Assembly: GCF_010723735.1 (NCBI RefSeq)
Contig: NZ_BLLB01000002.1
Span: 2,480,001-2,544,000, forward strand
Reading direction: 5' to 3'
DNA: 64,000 nucleotides
Origin: Mycolicibacterium hippocampi
Lineage (GTDB): Bacteria; Actinomycetota; Actinomycetes; Mycobacteriales; Mycobacteriaceae
Both the position numbers and the translations under genes were made by a program. The stretch's first letter is position 1. Each line of letters begins with the position of its first letter. The notes beneath the pieces were generated by a model, which worked only from the letters and a program-made list of their open reading frames with translations, was not told the origin of the DNA and searched no databases. This document shows, one piece after another, positions 37,377 through 46,509 of the stretch.

Positions 37377-38420
37377 TCAGTCCAGCGGGTTGACGCGGCT
37401 GACGATCAGCGGGTCGGCCGGGGTGAAGGGGAAGTTCGGCAGATCGTCGATGTGGGTGTTGAAGGCCGCGGCCAGCACTTCGCGGGAGTACGCACTCACC
37501 GAGGCGCGGTAACCGATGTCAGCGGGGAACGGCTGGTCGAAGAAGATCAGGAAGTGCCACTCGTCGGTGCCGATGTTCTCGATGTGGTGTGGGTAGGCCC
37601 GTGGGATGAAGTACATGTCCCCCGTGGTCATGGTCCAGGTGTCTAGTGTCCCATCGGGATTCATGACGGTCATCCGGGCGTCGCCGTGGTGGACGTAGCC
37701 CATCTCGGCGGTCACCGGGTGCCAATGCGGCTCGCGCATCCCGACTTCGCTGACCCGTAGTGAGTACATCGACATGTCCTTGAGCACCGGCCAGTACTGG
37801 TCGCGGGCGAAGCGGGCGCTGCCACTGACGTAGTTCAGTCCCGGCGCCTGGGTTTCGATGTCGAACTTGTGCGGATCGTTGAAAAGTGCGCGGGCCGGGA
37901 TTTCGGGATCGCCGGTGCGGGCAGCCAATTTGTGGTCGGTGGTATCGCGGCGGATTTTGGCCAGGTCGGCGGCGGGCAGGTCGTAGGTGTTGCCCAGCAC
38001 TGCGTCGGAGAACGCGCCCAGGGTGGCGGCGAAGCCGAAGTCCTCAGGCCGTTCGCTGCGGAACGCGATGATGAACTCGGCGACGTCGTCGCCGATGTTC
38101 TCGATGTGGTGCAGCGATCCGGAGGCGGCATAGAACATCTGCCCGGCGGTGACGATGAAGGTGGAGAACCTGCTGCCGTCGTCGAGGATGGACACCAGCG
38201 CGGTGCCTGACACACAGTAGGTGAGCTCGTTGGCGTTGGCGTGCCAATGCGGGGTGCGCATCGTTCCCGGGTTCAGGAGCACCCTCTTGATCGACAAGCC
38301 TTTCAGGATCGGCAGGGTGTCGGCGGTGACGCGCCGCATCGAGCCGAGTTCGGACTCTTCGACGACCTCACCGTCGAGGAGTGAGGCGGTGTGATTGCTG
38401 GGCGCGATGGACGTCGTCAT
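37377..38420 (-). CDS. Bicupin, oxalate decarboxylase family
   Basis: A 347-aa protein of two cupin domains. Each has a complete metal site: TPHWHANANE with a later HHIEN in the first, and EPHWHPVTAE with HHIEN in the second. That is the two-manganese layout of oxalate decarboxylases, although the short lid loop that decides decarboxylase versus oxidase cannot be assigned confidently. AGGAGG just before ATG 38418-38420 fixes the start. It has no signal peptide. The gene stands alone, with the repeat hairpin at its 3' end. Confidence 0.85.
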   Translation of the reverse strand: MTTSIAPSNHTASLLDGEVVEESELGSMRRVTADTLPILKGLSIKRVLLNPGTMRTPHWHANANELTYCVSGTALVSILDDGSRFSTFIVTAGQMFYAASGSLHHIENIGDDVAEFIIAFRSERPEDFGFAATLGAFSDAVLGNTYDLPAADLAKIRRDTTDHKLAARTGDPEIPARALFNDPHKFDIETQAPGLNYVSGSARFARDQYWPVLKDMSMYSLRVSEVGMREPHWHPVTAEMGYVHHGDARMTVMNPDGTLDTWTMTTGDMYFIPRAYPHHIENIGTDEWHFLIFFDQPFPADIGYRASVSAYSREVLAAAFNTHIDDLPNFPFTPADPLIVSRVNPLD

Positions 38421-38469
38421 GTGGTCCTCCTGAGTGTCATGTGCGGCGACTGGGAAAGACTCTGCTCGG

Positions 38470-38640
38470 TCAGCGGACCGCTGTCGATTTCGAGCCGGTG
38501 GCATCGCCGCACGACTCGATGCCGAGCTGTCGTACGAGTGACAAGGTGGAGACCAGGGTGTCGGGCACGTTCGAGGGTTCGCCGCCGGGGTCCGTCCGGA
38601 TGGCCGTGAGCAGGGCATCGAACGAATGCTGTTCTGTCAG
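38470..38640 (-). CDS. Putative 56-aa protein with CTG start, coupled to a thioesterase gene
   Basis: A 56-codon frame directly follows the thioesterase gene: CTG 38638-38640 overlaps the thioesterase stop as CTGA. The product (TEQHSFDALLTAIRTDPGG.., then NVPDTLVSTLSLVRQLG) has balanced composition and two predicted helices, unlike the shadow frames nearby. No family is recognised. A CTG start is unusual, but the same geometry occurs after smpB in this window. Confidence 0.4.
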   Translation of the reverse strand: MTEQHSFDALLTAIRTDPGGEPSNVPDTLVSTLSLVRQLGIESCGDATGSKSTAVR

Positions 38641-39113
38641 TTCACTTCCAGACGCAGCGACGCAAGGCGGGCGCGGGCGTCCTCCGGGATGGGTGTCGGC
38701 CCGCTGTCGTCGAGCAGCACCAGCACGGTGTCGCACAGGCTGATACATGTGTCGTCGTGAAACAGGGCGGTGGAGGCGACGAACGACGTCGTCCCCACAT
38801 GGCCGATGCCGATGGCGGTGTCGATCGCTGCCGGCCACGGCGCCTCGTGCAGATAGTGCACGACGATCGTCGACGTCACGATGCGGAGAGTTCGCACGGT
38901 GCGCGCATACACATCAGGGAACACCTGCCGGTTGAGGCCTGCCCGGGTGTTCTCGTGCAGCGATTCCAGCGCGACGTTGTTGAGGTGTCCGTTGGCGTCC
39001 ATGTCCCCGAAGCGCGCGTCGATCAGCTGGTGGACCGGGTACGTCGTCGCCTCCAGCCGTGCCGGGTGCGGTCGCGGCACGGAGCTGATCAACGGGTTCG
39101 ATCCAGACTGCAT
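38637..39113 (-). CDS. Acyl-CoA thioesterase, hotdog fold (4HBT)
   Basis: A 158-aa single-hotdog thioesterase. The active-site helix region is RFGDMDANGHLNNVALESLHE, with Asp-x-Asn-x-His as in 4-hydroxybenzoyl-CoA-type enzymes. It hydrolyses an acyl-CoA, chain length unknown. ATG 39111-39113. The stop overlaps a possible small coupled frame. Confidence 0.85.
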   Translation of the reverse strand: MQSGSNPLISSVPRPHPARLEATTYPVHQLIDARFGDMDANGHLNNVALESLHENTRAGLNRQVFPDVYARTVRTLRIVTSTIVVHYLHEAPWPAAIDTAIGIGHVGTTSFVASTALFHDDTCISLCDTVLVLLDDSGPTPIPEDARARLASLRLEVN

Positions 39114-39204
39114 GAGGTGAAACTAGCGCCTCGGTCATGTCTGGCTCGCCAGGCGCTGACGAGTCGGACCCGGCACTGGTGGTCGATGAGGCAGACTTGC
39201 GCAG

Positions 39205-40161
39205 GTGACGAACAGGCCGCAGCGACCCGGGCAGCCTGGCCGGCGCGACCGGGGTGCTCCGCCGTCCGACCCGGCGACCCATCGGCTCCCGCGTCCGGGC
39301 CGCCACGAGCAGCCGACCGAGAAGATCCGCGCGCGATCTGCGGATGCGGTGCCCACCGAGCAGTTCCGGCGGCCGCCGCCACCGCCGCCACCTCCTGCTG
39401 TGGACCGTGCGCAGCGGCCCGCTGTCCCCGGGCGCGGTGCCGGTCCCCGTAACCGGCAGACGAACATCCTGATCGCGGTCATCGTGGTCGCCCTGCTGGT
39501 CGGCGGCCTGGCCCTCGGCGAGCTCTACGCCAGACATCGCGCCGATGGCATCCTGGTCGGCGTGGCCGAATGTGTCGTCGAGGACGGCGCGACGATCTCC
39601 TACGGCGTGAACCCGCCGTTCCTGTGGCAGCACCTCACCGGTCATTACACGAACATCTCGGTACGCACCGCGGGGGACCGGGTGCAGTCCGCAGAGGGAA
39701 TGACCGCGGCGGTCACCCTCGAAGACGTGCGACTGCAGGACTCCGGCGACTCCAAAGGCACCATCGGGTCGCTGGATGCCACGCTGACGTGGACATCGGC
39801 GGGCATCAGGGACACCGTCGCCGACAATCTTCCCGGTGTCGGCAGCCTCGTGACCGGCGTCGTGACCGACCCGGCGGCGGGCACCATCGTGCTGCAGGCG
39901 GGCGAGAACAGCGTCACGGCCAGGCCGGTGGTCACCGACGGCGATCTCGAGCTCGAGGTGCTCGATGTCGTCGGCCCGTTTCCGCGCGACGCCGTGCAGA
40001 GCGCACTCGACGACCTCACCACGCGGCTCAACGACAACTACCCGCTCGGAATCCAGGCCGACAGCGTCGTGGTGACCGACGCCGGCGTCGTCGGGGAGTT
40101 CTCCAGCCGCAACGCGTCGATCCCGCAAGAGGACACCAATCCCTGCTTCGCGCGACTCTGA
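39205..40161 (+). CDS. DUF2993 (LmeA-like) membrane-anchored protein
   Basis: A 318-aa protein with a ~90-residue cytoplasmic Pro/Arg-rich N-terminus including eight consecutive prolines, one transmembrane helix (ILIAVIVVALLVGGLALGELYA), and a periplasmic DUF2993 domain. The family includes mycobacterial LmeA, a periplasmic phosphoinositide-binding protein needed for lipomannan elongation. The lipid-binding role is inferred. GTG start at 39205. A 22-bp hairpin follows the gene. Confidence 0.85.
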   Translation: MTNRPQRPGQPGRRDRGAPPSDPATHRLPRPGRHEQPTEKIRARSADAVPTEQFRRPPPPPPPPAVDRAQRPAVPGRGAGPRNRQTNILIAVIVVALLVGGLALGELYARHRADGILVGVAECVVEDGATISYGVNPPFLWQHLTGHYTNISVRTAGDRVQSAEGMTAAVTLEDVRLQDSGDSKGTIGSLDATLTWTSAGIRDTVADNLPGVGSLVTGVVTDPAAGTIVLQAGENSVTARPVVTDGDLELEVLDVVGPFPRDAVQSALDDLTTRLNDNYPLGIQADSVVVTDAGVVGEFSSRNASIPQEDTNPCFARL

Positions 40162-40169
40162 GCACCTAC

Positions 40170-40234
40170 CCGCCGGAACGGTACTCCAGCAGAGAAATCG
40201 CGAGTGGCGGCGTGCTGGAATACCGTTCCGGCGG
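40170..40234. terminator. 22-bp hairpin between convergent genes
   Basis: Arms 40170-40191 and 40213-40234 pair with one mismatch across a 21-base loop. It lies eight bases after the DUF2993 stop and eight before the Lrp/AsnC stop, which suits a bidirectional terminator. Confidence 0.75.
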
Positions 40235-40242
40235 AGGGCGGT

Positions 40243-40716
40243 TCACCGCCCGCGGGCCAGCTGCTCCAACAGCGGCCGCGTCCGGTAGGCAACGACCTCG
40301 TGCATCGCCACCGACATCGTGGTGCGTTGCACGCCGGGCACCGCGAGCACCAGTCCGGCGAGGCGGTACAGGTCATCGGCGTCGGTGGCAACCACCGCGA
40401 TCAACAGGTCGGCCGCACCGGAAAGCCCCGTCACCTGGGTGACCTGAGCGATGGTCTCCAGCGCCGCGAGGACGTCTTCGAGCTGGTGCTGGTCGACGAC
40501 GGCGGTGATGAACGCCTTGAGCGGATAACCGAGATCGCGCGGTGACACGCAGCGGTCGATCGGCGCGAGCACCTTCTCCTGCTCCCACCGCGACAACCGC
40601 GCCTGCACGGTGTTGCGCGCGAGGTTGAGCGTGGCCGCCAGTTGCACCCCGGTGGCCCGGGGGGCGTCACACAGCGCCAGCAGCAGACGGGCATCGGTGC
40701 GGTCCAGCTTCGTCAT
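40243..40716 (-). CDS. Lrp/AsnC-family regulator
   Basis: A 157-aa regulator. The N-terminal winged HTH (RTDARLLLALCDAPRATGVQLAATLNLARNTVQARLSRWE) precedes a C-terminal RAM ligand domain (VTGLSGAADLLIAVVATDADDLYRL) that senses amino acids. It is divergent from the indolepyruvate oxidoreductase gene with ~139 bp between them, a common arrangement for Lrp-type control of aromatic or branched amino acid catabolism. Confidence 0.92.
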   Translation of the reverse strand: MTKLDRTDARLLLALCDAPRATGVQLAATLNLARNTVQARLSRWEQEKVLAPIDRCVSPRDLGYPLKAFITAVVDQHQLEDVLAALETIAQVTQVTGLSGAADLLIAVVATDADDLYRLAGLVLAVPGVQRTTMSVAMHEVVAYRTRPLLEQLARGR

Positions 40717-40855
40717 GCCGCGCAGTATCGCACGTCACACTCCACCGACAATGGGCAACATGCTCAATCCGATCGTCATTGCTTGCTCAGTCTGTATGTC
40801 AGTGCCACCCTGGAGGTAGCAACACACCCATCGAACGCCGAGGTGGTGAGCCCCG

Positions 40856-43800
40856 ATGACCGATCTCGACACCCGCCGACCGGACCCGGGGCCCGACACG
40901 AATCCGTACCGACTTGGCGACCGCTACCGCACCGGGTCGGGCCGGGTTCTGCTGACCGGGGTGCAGGCCATCGCCCGGGCGCTGATCGAACAACACGAGC
41001 GCGACGCCCGCGCGGGTCTGCGGGTGGCGACGTTCGTCTCGGGTTACCAGGGCAGCCCATTGGGTGGGGTCGATCGGATGCTGTCCGGGATGCCTGAGGT
41101 GCTGCAGGCGCACGACATCACCTTCGTGCCCGGCCTCAACGAGGAGCTGGCCGCCACCGCGGTGTGGGGCAGTCAGGCCGACTTCGCAACGTTCTCCTCG
41201 GGCGCCGCACGCTACGACGGCGTGGTGGGTGTCTGGTACGGCAAGGGGCCCGGTCTGGACCGGGCCACCGACGCCCTGCGGCACGCGAACATCTACGGCA
41301 CCAACCCACACGGCGGGATGCTGCTCTTGGTCGGTGACGATCCGGCGTCGAAGTCCTCCACCGTGCCCGCGGCCAGCGAGCGTTCGTTGGCCGCGCTCGG
41401 TATCCCGGTCCTCTTCCCGCGCAACGCTCGCGAGATCGTCACGATGGCCATGCACGGCGTGGCGCTGTCGCGGGCGTCGGGGTGTGTGGTCGCACTCAAG
41501 ATCGTCGCCGACGTGGCCGACGGCGCCTGGTCCGTCGACGCCGCTGACGTCGACGTCGACCTCGTCGCGCCCGAAGTGCTCTGGGAGGGAGAGCCGTTCG
41601 TCTACCGGCAGCGTCCGATGGCGGCACCCGCCGCCAGCCTCGACGCCGAGGCGGATCTGTACGGACCACGGGCTGAGGTGGTGCGCGTCTACGGTGCCGC
41701 CAACGGTCTGGACGTCATCGAGCTCGACCCACCAGACGCCAGGATCGGCATCGCCGCCGCGGGAACGACCTTCGACTCGGTACGGCAGGCACTGCACGAC
41801 CTCGGCGCCGACGACCTCGCACTGCATCGTGGTGGCGTCAGGCTGTTGCGGATCGGCATGCCCACCCCGCTGGGACCCGACGCCGTCACCGCCTTCGCCG
41901 ACGGTCTCGACGAGATCTTGGTCGTCGAGGACAAGACCGCGTTCGTCGAGAGTCAGGTTCGGGAGATCCTCTACGGACGTGCCGGCGCGCCGCGGATCGT
42001 CGGCAAGAAGGACGCCGCAGGAAGGCCGCTGGTGCCCGCCGGTGGTGAACTGACCGCCGGACGGTTGATGGCGCCGCTGCGTCGTGCTCTCGGGGACCGG
42101 TTGGACTTGAAGAAGTCTCCGCCGCCGGCCCTGTCGCTGGAAGTGCTTCCCGCACAACGCACCGCGTACTTCTGTAGCGGCTGTCCCCACAACCGGTCGA
42201 CCGTCGTGCCGGAAGGCTCGCTGGCAGGCGGCGGGATCGGCTGTCACACCATGGTGACGATGTCTGGCCGCACGGACACCGCGGTCACCGGGCTGACCCA
42301 GATGGGTGGAGAAGGCAGCCAGTGGATCGGCCAGGCTCCGTTCACCGACATTCCTCACCTGTTCCAGAACATCGGTGACGGAACGTTTTTCCACTCCGGT
42401 CAGCTCGCGGTGCAGGCCTGCGTCGCGGCAGGCGTCAACATCACCTACAAGCTGTTGTTCAACGACGTGGTGGCGATGACGGGCGCTCAGCACGCCGAGG
42501 GGGCACTCGCGGTCGCCGAGCTGACACACAAACTGGCCTCCGAGGGTGTCAAGCAGATCATCATCTGCGCTGAGGAACCCGGGCGCCACCGCAAGCGTGC
42601 TCTGGCCCCCGGCACCGTCGTCTGGCACCGTGACCGCCTCGACGAGGCGCAGAAACGGCTGCGTGACGTCAAAGGTGTCACCGTGTTGATCTACGATCAG
42701 CACTGTGCCGCCGATGCGCGCAGACAACGCAAACGCGGGACGTTGCCCGCCCGCACCACCCGGGTGCTGATCAACGAAGCGGTGTGCGAGGGCTGCGGAG
42801 ACTGTGGTGTGAAGTCCAATTGCCTGTCGGTGCAACCGGTCGACACCGAGCACGGTCGCAAGACGCGCATCGACCAGAGCTCCTGCAACACCGACTACAG
42901 CTGCCTGGATGGTGACTGCCCGTCGTTCGTCACCGTCGAGGTGCAGCCTGCGCGGTCGTCGCACCGGACCCCTCGCCGGCCGGAGCCGCCGGCTCTGCCC
43001 GATGTCGAACCGGAGCCGGTGACCGGCACCCACAACGTCCTCTTCGCCGGGATCGGCGGCACCGGCATCGTCACGGTGAACCAGGTGCTCGCCACCGCTG
43101 CGCTGCGCACCGGCTACGACGTGGCGAGCCTGGACCAGACGGGGCTGAGCCAGAAGGCCGGCCCCGTGGTGTCCCACCTGCGGTTCGCCGCAGGCACACT
43201 CGACCCCGCCAACCGGCTCACCCCCGCCGCAGCGGACTGCATCGTGGGCTTCGATCTGCTGGTCGCCGCCGACGCCAAGAACCTCGGTTACGGTGACCCA
43301 GCCAGAACCGTCTGCGTGGTGTCGACGAGCAAGACGCCCACCGGAGAGATGGTGTACGACAAGACGATCGCGTACCCGGATACGGCCTACCTGCTCAACC
43401 GGTTGGACCAGGTGTCGCGCGATGTGCACTCGTTCGACGCCCTGGAGGTCTCCCGAGCGCTCTTCGGGGACACGGCCCCCGCCAATTTCCTGCTCATCGG
43501 GGCTGCTCACCAGAGCGGTGCGCTGCGAATTCCGGCCGAACACATCGAGGAGGCCATCACCATCAACGGTGTGGCCGTTCAATCCAACATCGCTGCGTTC
43601 CGGTGGGGCCGGCTCGCGGTCGCCGACCCCGTGCGGTTCGGTGATCTCGTTGCGCCGGAGCCTGTCCCGTCCGGGGCGGCTGACGGCACCCGCGTCTTGG
43701 AGGGCACCCGCGTCCTGGAGGAAACCACGTTCTTCGGGCACGTCGGTCATCTCATCAACAGGCGGGCCGCTGACCTCATCGCATTCCAGAGCGAGAAGGT

Positions 43801-44350
43801 CGCCCGCCGCTATGTCGAAGTGCTCGAGTCGGTCTGGTCAGCGGAGCGCGCGGTGGGGGAGCAGACCGAGTTCAGCGAGACCGTCGCCAGGGGGCTCTAC
43901 AAGTTCACCGCCTACAAGGACGAGTACGAAGTGGCACGGCTGCTGACCGACGCACAGTTCCTGTCGTCGGTGCACGAGCAGTTTCCGACCGGCGAGAAAC
44001 TGACCTACAAGCTGCACCCGCCGGTGCTGCGGGCGATGGGTCTGCAGAAGAAGATCGGCCTCGGCCCGCACAGCCACGTCGTTCTGCGCGTGCTGGCGAA
44101 AGGAAAACATCTGCGGGGGACCAAGTTCGATCCCTTCGGCTACGCCCACGTGCGCAGGGTCGAGCGCGGCCTGCTCGCCGAGTACACGGCCGTGGTGACC
44201 CGGCTGGCTGCCGAACTGGAGCGGTCCAACTATGGCCGGGCCGTGGAGGTTGCCGGCCTGGCGGACATGGTGCGGGGCTATGAGGACATCAAACTGGCCA
44301 GTGTGCGGGCCTATCACGATCGACTGCGCGACCTAGGAGTTCGCCGTTGA
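40856..44350 (+). CDS. Fused indolepyruvate:ferredoxin oxidoreductase
   Basis: A 1164-aa single-chain 2-oxoacid:ferredoxin oxidoreductase that oxidatively decarboxylates indole- or arylpyruvates to acyl-CoA. In order: an N-terminal pyrimidine-binding domain (FVSGYQGSPLGGVD); a TPP domain with FCSGCPHNRST and GGGIGCHTM; an Fe-S segment with VCEGCGDCGVKSNC; and the gamma domain (FAGIGGTGIVTVNQVL). This fusion is widespread in aerobic actinobacteria and proteobacteria. It overlaps the cutinase gene tail-to-tail by 18 bases. Likely controlled by the divergent Lrp/AsnC protein. Confidence 0.93.
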   Translation: MTDLDTRRPDPGPDTNPYRLGDRYRTGSGRVLLTGVQAIARALIEQHERDARAGLRVATFVSGYQGSPLGGVDRMLSGMPEVLQAHDITFVPGLNEELAATAVWGSQADFATFSSGAARYDGVVGVWYGKGPGLDRATDALRHANIYGTNPHGGMLLLVGDDPASKSSTVPAASERSLAALGIPVLFPRNAREIVTMAMHGVALSRASGCVVALKIVADVADGAWSVDAADVDVDLVAPEVLWEGEPFVYRQRPMAAPAASLDAEADLYGPRAEVVRVYGAANGLDVIELDPPDARIGIAAAGTTFDSVRQALHDLGADDLALHRGGVRLLRIGMPTPLGPDAVTAFADGLDEILVVEDKTAFVESQVREILYGRAGAPRIVGKKDAAGRPLVPAGGELTAGRLMAPLRRALGDRLDLKKSPPPALSLEVLPAQRTAYFCSGCPHNRSTVVPEGSLAGGGIGCHTMVTMSGRTDTAVTGLTQMGGEGSQWIGQAPFTDIPHLFQNIGDGTFFHSGQLAVQACVAAGVNITYKLLFNDVVAMTGAQHAEGALAVAELTHKLASEGVKQIIICAEEPGRHRKRALAPGTVVWHRDRLDEAQKRLRDVKGVTVLIYDQHCAADARRQRKRGTLPARTTRVLINEAVCEGCGDCGVKSNCLSVQPVDTEHGRKTRIDQSSCNTDYSCLDGDCPSFVTVEVQPARSSHRTPRRPEPPALPDVEPEPVTGTHNVLFAGIGGTGIVTVNQVLATAALRTGYDVASLDQTGLSQKAGPVVSHLRFAAGTLDPANRLTPAAADCIVGFDLLVAADAKNLGYGDPARTVCVVSTSKTPTGEMVYDKTIAYPDTAYLLNRLDQVSRDVHSFDALEVSRALFGDTAPANFLLIGAAHQSGALRIPAEHIEEAITINGVAVQSNIAAFRWGRLAVADPVRFGDLVAPEPVPSGAADGTRVLEGTRVLEETTFFGHVGHLINRRAADLIAFQSEKVARRYVEVLESVWSAERAVGEQTEFSETVARGLYKFTAYKDEYEVARLLTDAQFLSSVHEQFPTGEKLTYKLHPPVLRAMGLQKKIGLGPHSHVVLRVLAKGKHLRGTKFDPFGYAHVRRVERGLLAEYTAVVTRLAAELERSNYGRAVEVAGLADMVRGYEDIKLASVRAYHDRLRDLGVRR

Positions 44351-45031
44351 CGGCTCCTGCTGCTGGACGTGCTTGGTGATCCACTGCGCGGCGAGCTTGA
44401 CCAGGCCGGACTGCGGGTAGCGGCTGTGGGCGTCGAAATCGTCGCCACGCGAACAGATCGGGTCGTTGGTGTTGCACAGGTCGGCGGTACGGGCGCCGAA
44501 GTCGGGGCTCAGGATCGTCAACGGCCGGCCGAGTCGTGCCGCGGGGTTGCCGAACACCGCGACGGCGGCGACGTGGGGGACCACCGAGGCCGGCAACGGC
44601 GCGGTGTAACCGAACGCCGCGACCGGTGACGTGGTGACCACGTCGATGACAGCGGCGCCCTGCGAGTAGCCGCCGAGCACGATCTTGCTGTCGGGGCACG
44701 TGGCGGCGATGGACTGGATCCGTCTGCTGGCGTCATTGGCTCCCACCGCGACCTGAAGGAAGTCCCACGAAGCCGGGTACTTGACCGCATAGGTCCCGAT
44801 CGTCTGGTCCTCCACCATGGGCGTCAGGGTGTCCACCAGCGCGCTGCCCACTTTGCCGAGCCCGGCGGGCTCGTCGGTGCCCCGGGCGAACACGACCTCG
44901 ATGTCGTTGCACTCGGGCGCGGCGATGGCGGCTGCGGGGCTCAGTGCGCTCAGGCCGGTGAGGCCGGTGAGGCCGATGAGGACAGCAAGGGCTGACAAGG
45001 CGGCGCGCCGGGCGGCGGGGCGGATTGCCAC
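44333..45031 (-). CDS. Secreted cutinase-family esterase
   Basis: A 232-aa exported serine esterase. The signal peptide is residues 1-38 (cleavage near AIAAPE). The nucleophile elbow GYSQGAA places Ser123, the acid is in NTNDPIC and the His in FDAHSRY, with paired cysteines as in mycobacterial culp proteins. Such enzymes hydrolyse esters of fatty acids or cell-wall lipids. Its 3' end overlaps the oxidoreductase gene by 18 bases. Confidence 0.92.
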   Translation of the reverse strand: MAIRPAARRAALSALAVLIGLTGLTGLSALSPAAAIAAPECNDIEVVFARGTDEPAGLGKVGSALVDTLTPMVEDQTIGTYAVKYPASWDFLQVAVGANDASRRIQSIAATCPDSKIVLGGYSQGAAVIDVVTTSPVAAFGYTAPLPASVVPHVAAVAVFGNPAARLGRPLTILSPDFGARTADLCNTNDPICSRGDDFDAHSRYPQSGLVKLAAQWITKHVQQQEPSTANS

Positions 45032-45113
45032 GGTCTCTCCTCGACCTGAAGCGTGGGGGTGATCGTCCGCCAGTATCTACCCAATATTCACAGCTGTCAC
45101 ACCTGTAACACCG

Positions 45114-45335
45114 TCAGCGGAACAGCTTCACCCTCGAACCGAGCGCGAGGGCGCGTCGCCGTCCTCGAACGAGCTCGCGTGCCATCACCCCGCACACCAC
45201 GCCCGCGAGGAAGACCCGGCGGGTGCGACGTCTCGGCCGGCGGGTCACCACGGCGGCGAAGAATCCGGACATGGCTGCGGCCACGGTGACGGCCAGCAGC
45301 AGCGAGATCAACTGTGTCGTCCCGAGTGAGTCCAT
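45114..45335 (-). CDS. Small membrane protein, unknown function
   Basis: A 73-aa protein from ATG 45333-45335, fixed by GGAGG twelve bases ahead. Two hydrophobic segments (TTQLISLLLAVTVAAAMSGFF and VFLAGVVCGVMAREL) are separated by arginine-rich loops. No family is recognised. It is divergent from the first universal stress gene and lies at the left edge of the dormancy cluster, so the DosR-like boxes at 45458-45493 might also drive it. Confidence 0.7.
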   Translation of the reverse strand: MDSLGTTQLISLLLAVTVAAAMSGFFAAVVTRRPRRRTRRVFLAGVVCGVMARELVRGRRRALALGSRVKLFR

Positions 45336-45457
45336 TTCGCAACCTCCGGCCGTCGTCCGTGTCGGCGGCTCGCCCGATCCAACCACCGTTGCCGCCGGAT
45401 CCGGCTCGACGGTGATCGTTCGTGACCGAAGCGAGCGCCAACCGTTAGCGCCGTCGT

Positions 45458-45493
45458 GAGGTCTTTAGGCCTCTGCGGGCGGGACCAACGCCA
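45458..45493. promoter_or_regulatory. Paired DosR-box-like sites upstream of the first USP gene
   Basis: GAGGTCTTTAGGCCTC (45458-45473) and GGGACCAACGCCA (45481-45493) each match the DosR half-site pattern GGGACY-WWN-GNCC with one mismatch. They start 23 bp apart and end 84 bp before ATG 45577. Confidence 0.6.
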
Positions 45494-45576
45494 GCAGACG
45501 TGTGACGGTGGCCGAGATAGCGTCGGGGCCACGACGCAAACCAGGCCTCGACCTCACCGTCGAAGGGGGAAATGCC

Positions 45577-46509
45577 ATGTCCGAGAGTTCTTCGCACTAC
45601 GGGATCGTGGTGGGCGTGGACGGCTCACCGCAGTCCGACGCGGCGGTGGCGTGGGCGGCCCACGAAGCCGGGATGCGGGGCACGCGGCTGACCCTGGTTC
45701 ACGCGCTGACCGATCCGACCGCCGCGGCATGGCTGGACGTTCCGTTGCCCGCGGAGTACTGGGAGGCGCAACGCGCACGGGCAACAGTCCTGCTCGAGGA
45801 TGCGACCCGGATCGCCCAGCAGGAACTCCCAACCGACACCCCCGTCACGGTGGACCGACACGTTGCCTCCGACAGTCCGCGCGCGGTGCTGGTGGATTTG
45901 TCGAAGGACGCCGAGATGGTGGTGGTGGGCTGCCGTGGTTTCGGCGCCATCCAGCGGGCGCTGCTGGGTTCGGTCAGCTCGGGGCTGGTACGCCATGCCC
46001 ACTGCCCGGTGGCTGTCGTCCACAACGACGACATCCACGACGACGACATCCACGACGACGACATCCACGACGACGACCCGACGCGGGACCGGCCCGCCGA
46101 CGCACCGGTCGTGGTCGGCATCGACGGCTCGCCGGCATCTGACCGGGCGGTGCAAATCGCCTTCGACGAAGCCTCACGGCGAGGCGTCGACCTCGTGGCA
46201 CTACACACGTGGCTGGAGAGCACTGACGACTTCATCGACGTCGGCTGGCCCAACGTCAGCGAGCGGGCCGAGGAGATACTCGGAGAACGACTCGCTGGCT
46301 GGCAGGAGCGCTATCCCGACGTCACGGTGCGCCGGATGGTCAAGATGAACAACCCCGTGCATGAACTGCTCGACCTGTCCGAGTCCGCCCAGTTGCTGGT
46401 GGTCGGTAGCCATGGCCGCGGCGGCATCGCCGGACTGGTGCTCGGTTCGGTCAGTTCGGCGGTGGTCCAAGGAGCCCGGATTCCGGTGATCGTCGCACGG
46501 CAGTCCTGA
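45577..46509 (+). CDS. Tandem universal stress protein with DDDIH-repeat linker
   Basis: A 310-aa protein of two USP domains. Both keep the ATP-binding motif G-x2-G-x9-G-S (VGCRGFGAIQRALLGSVSS and VGSHGRGGIAGLVLGSVSS). The domains are joined by an acidic linker encoded by a 15-bp tandem repeat (46024-46077, DDDIH units). It starts behind AAGGGGG and ends by TGATG overlap with the next USP gene. Tandem ATP-binding USPs are prominent members of the M. tuberculosis DosR regulon. Confidence 0.92.
   Translation: MSESSSHYGIVVGVDGSPQSDAAVAWAAHEAGMRGTRLTLVHALTDPTAAAWLDVPLPAEYWEAQRARATVLLEDATRIAQQELPTDTPVTVDRHVASDSPRAVLVDLSKDAEMVVVGCRGFGAIQRALLGSVSSGLVRHAHCPVAVVHNDDIHDDDIHDDDIHDDDPTRDRPADAPVVVGIDGSPASDRAVQIAFDEASRRGVDLVALHTWLESTDDFIDVGWPNVSERAEEILGERLAGWQERYPDVTVRRMVKMNNPVHELLDLSESAQLLVVGSHGRGGIAGLVLGSVSSAVVQGARIPVIVARQS
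46024..46077 (+). repeat. In-frame 15-bp tandem repeat
   Basis: About three and a half copies of a 15-bp unit (GACGACGACATCCAC) encode the linker Asp-Asp-Asp-Ile-His between the two USP domains. In-frame copy-number change would alter linker length without breaking the gene. Confidence 0.85.

Noticed and set aside
40799..43750. A 983-codon minus-strand open frame opposite the indolepyruvate oxidoreductase
   Set aside because: Antisense shadow of a very GC-rich gene; composition dominated by Arg, Gly, His and Val with no recognisable domain.
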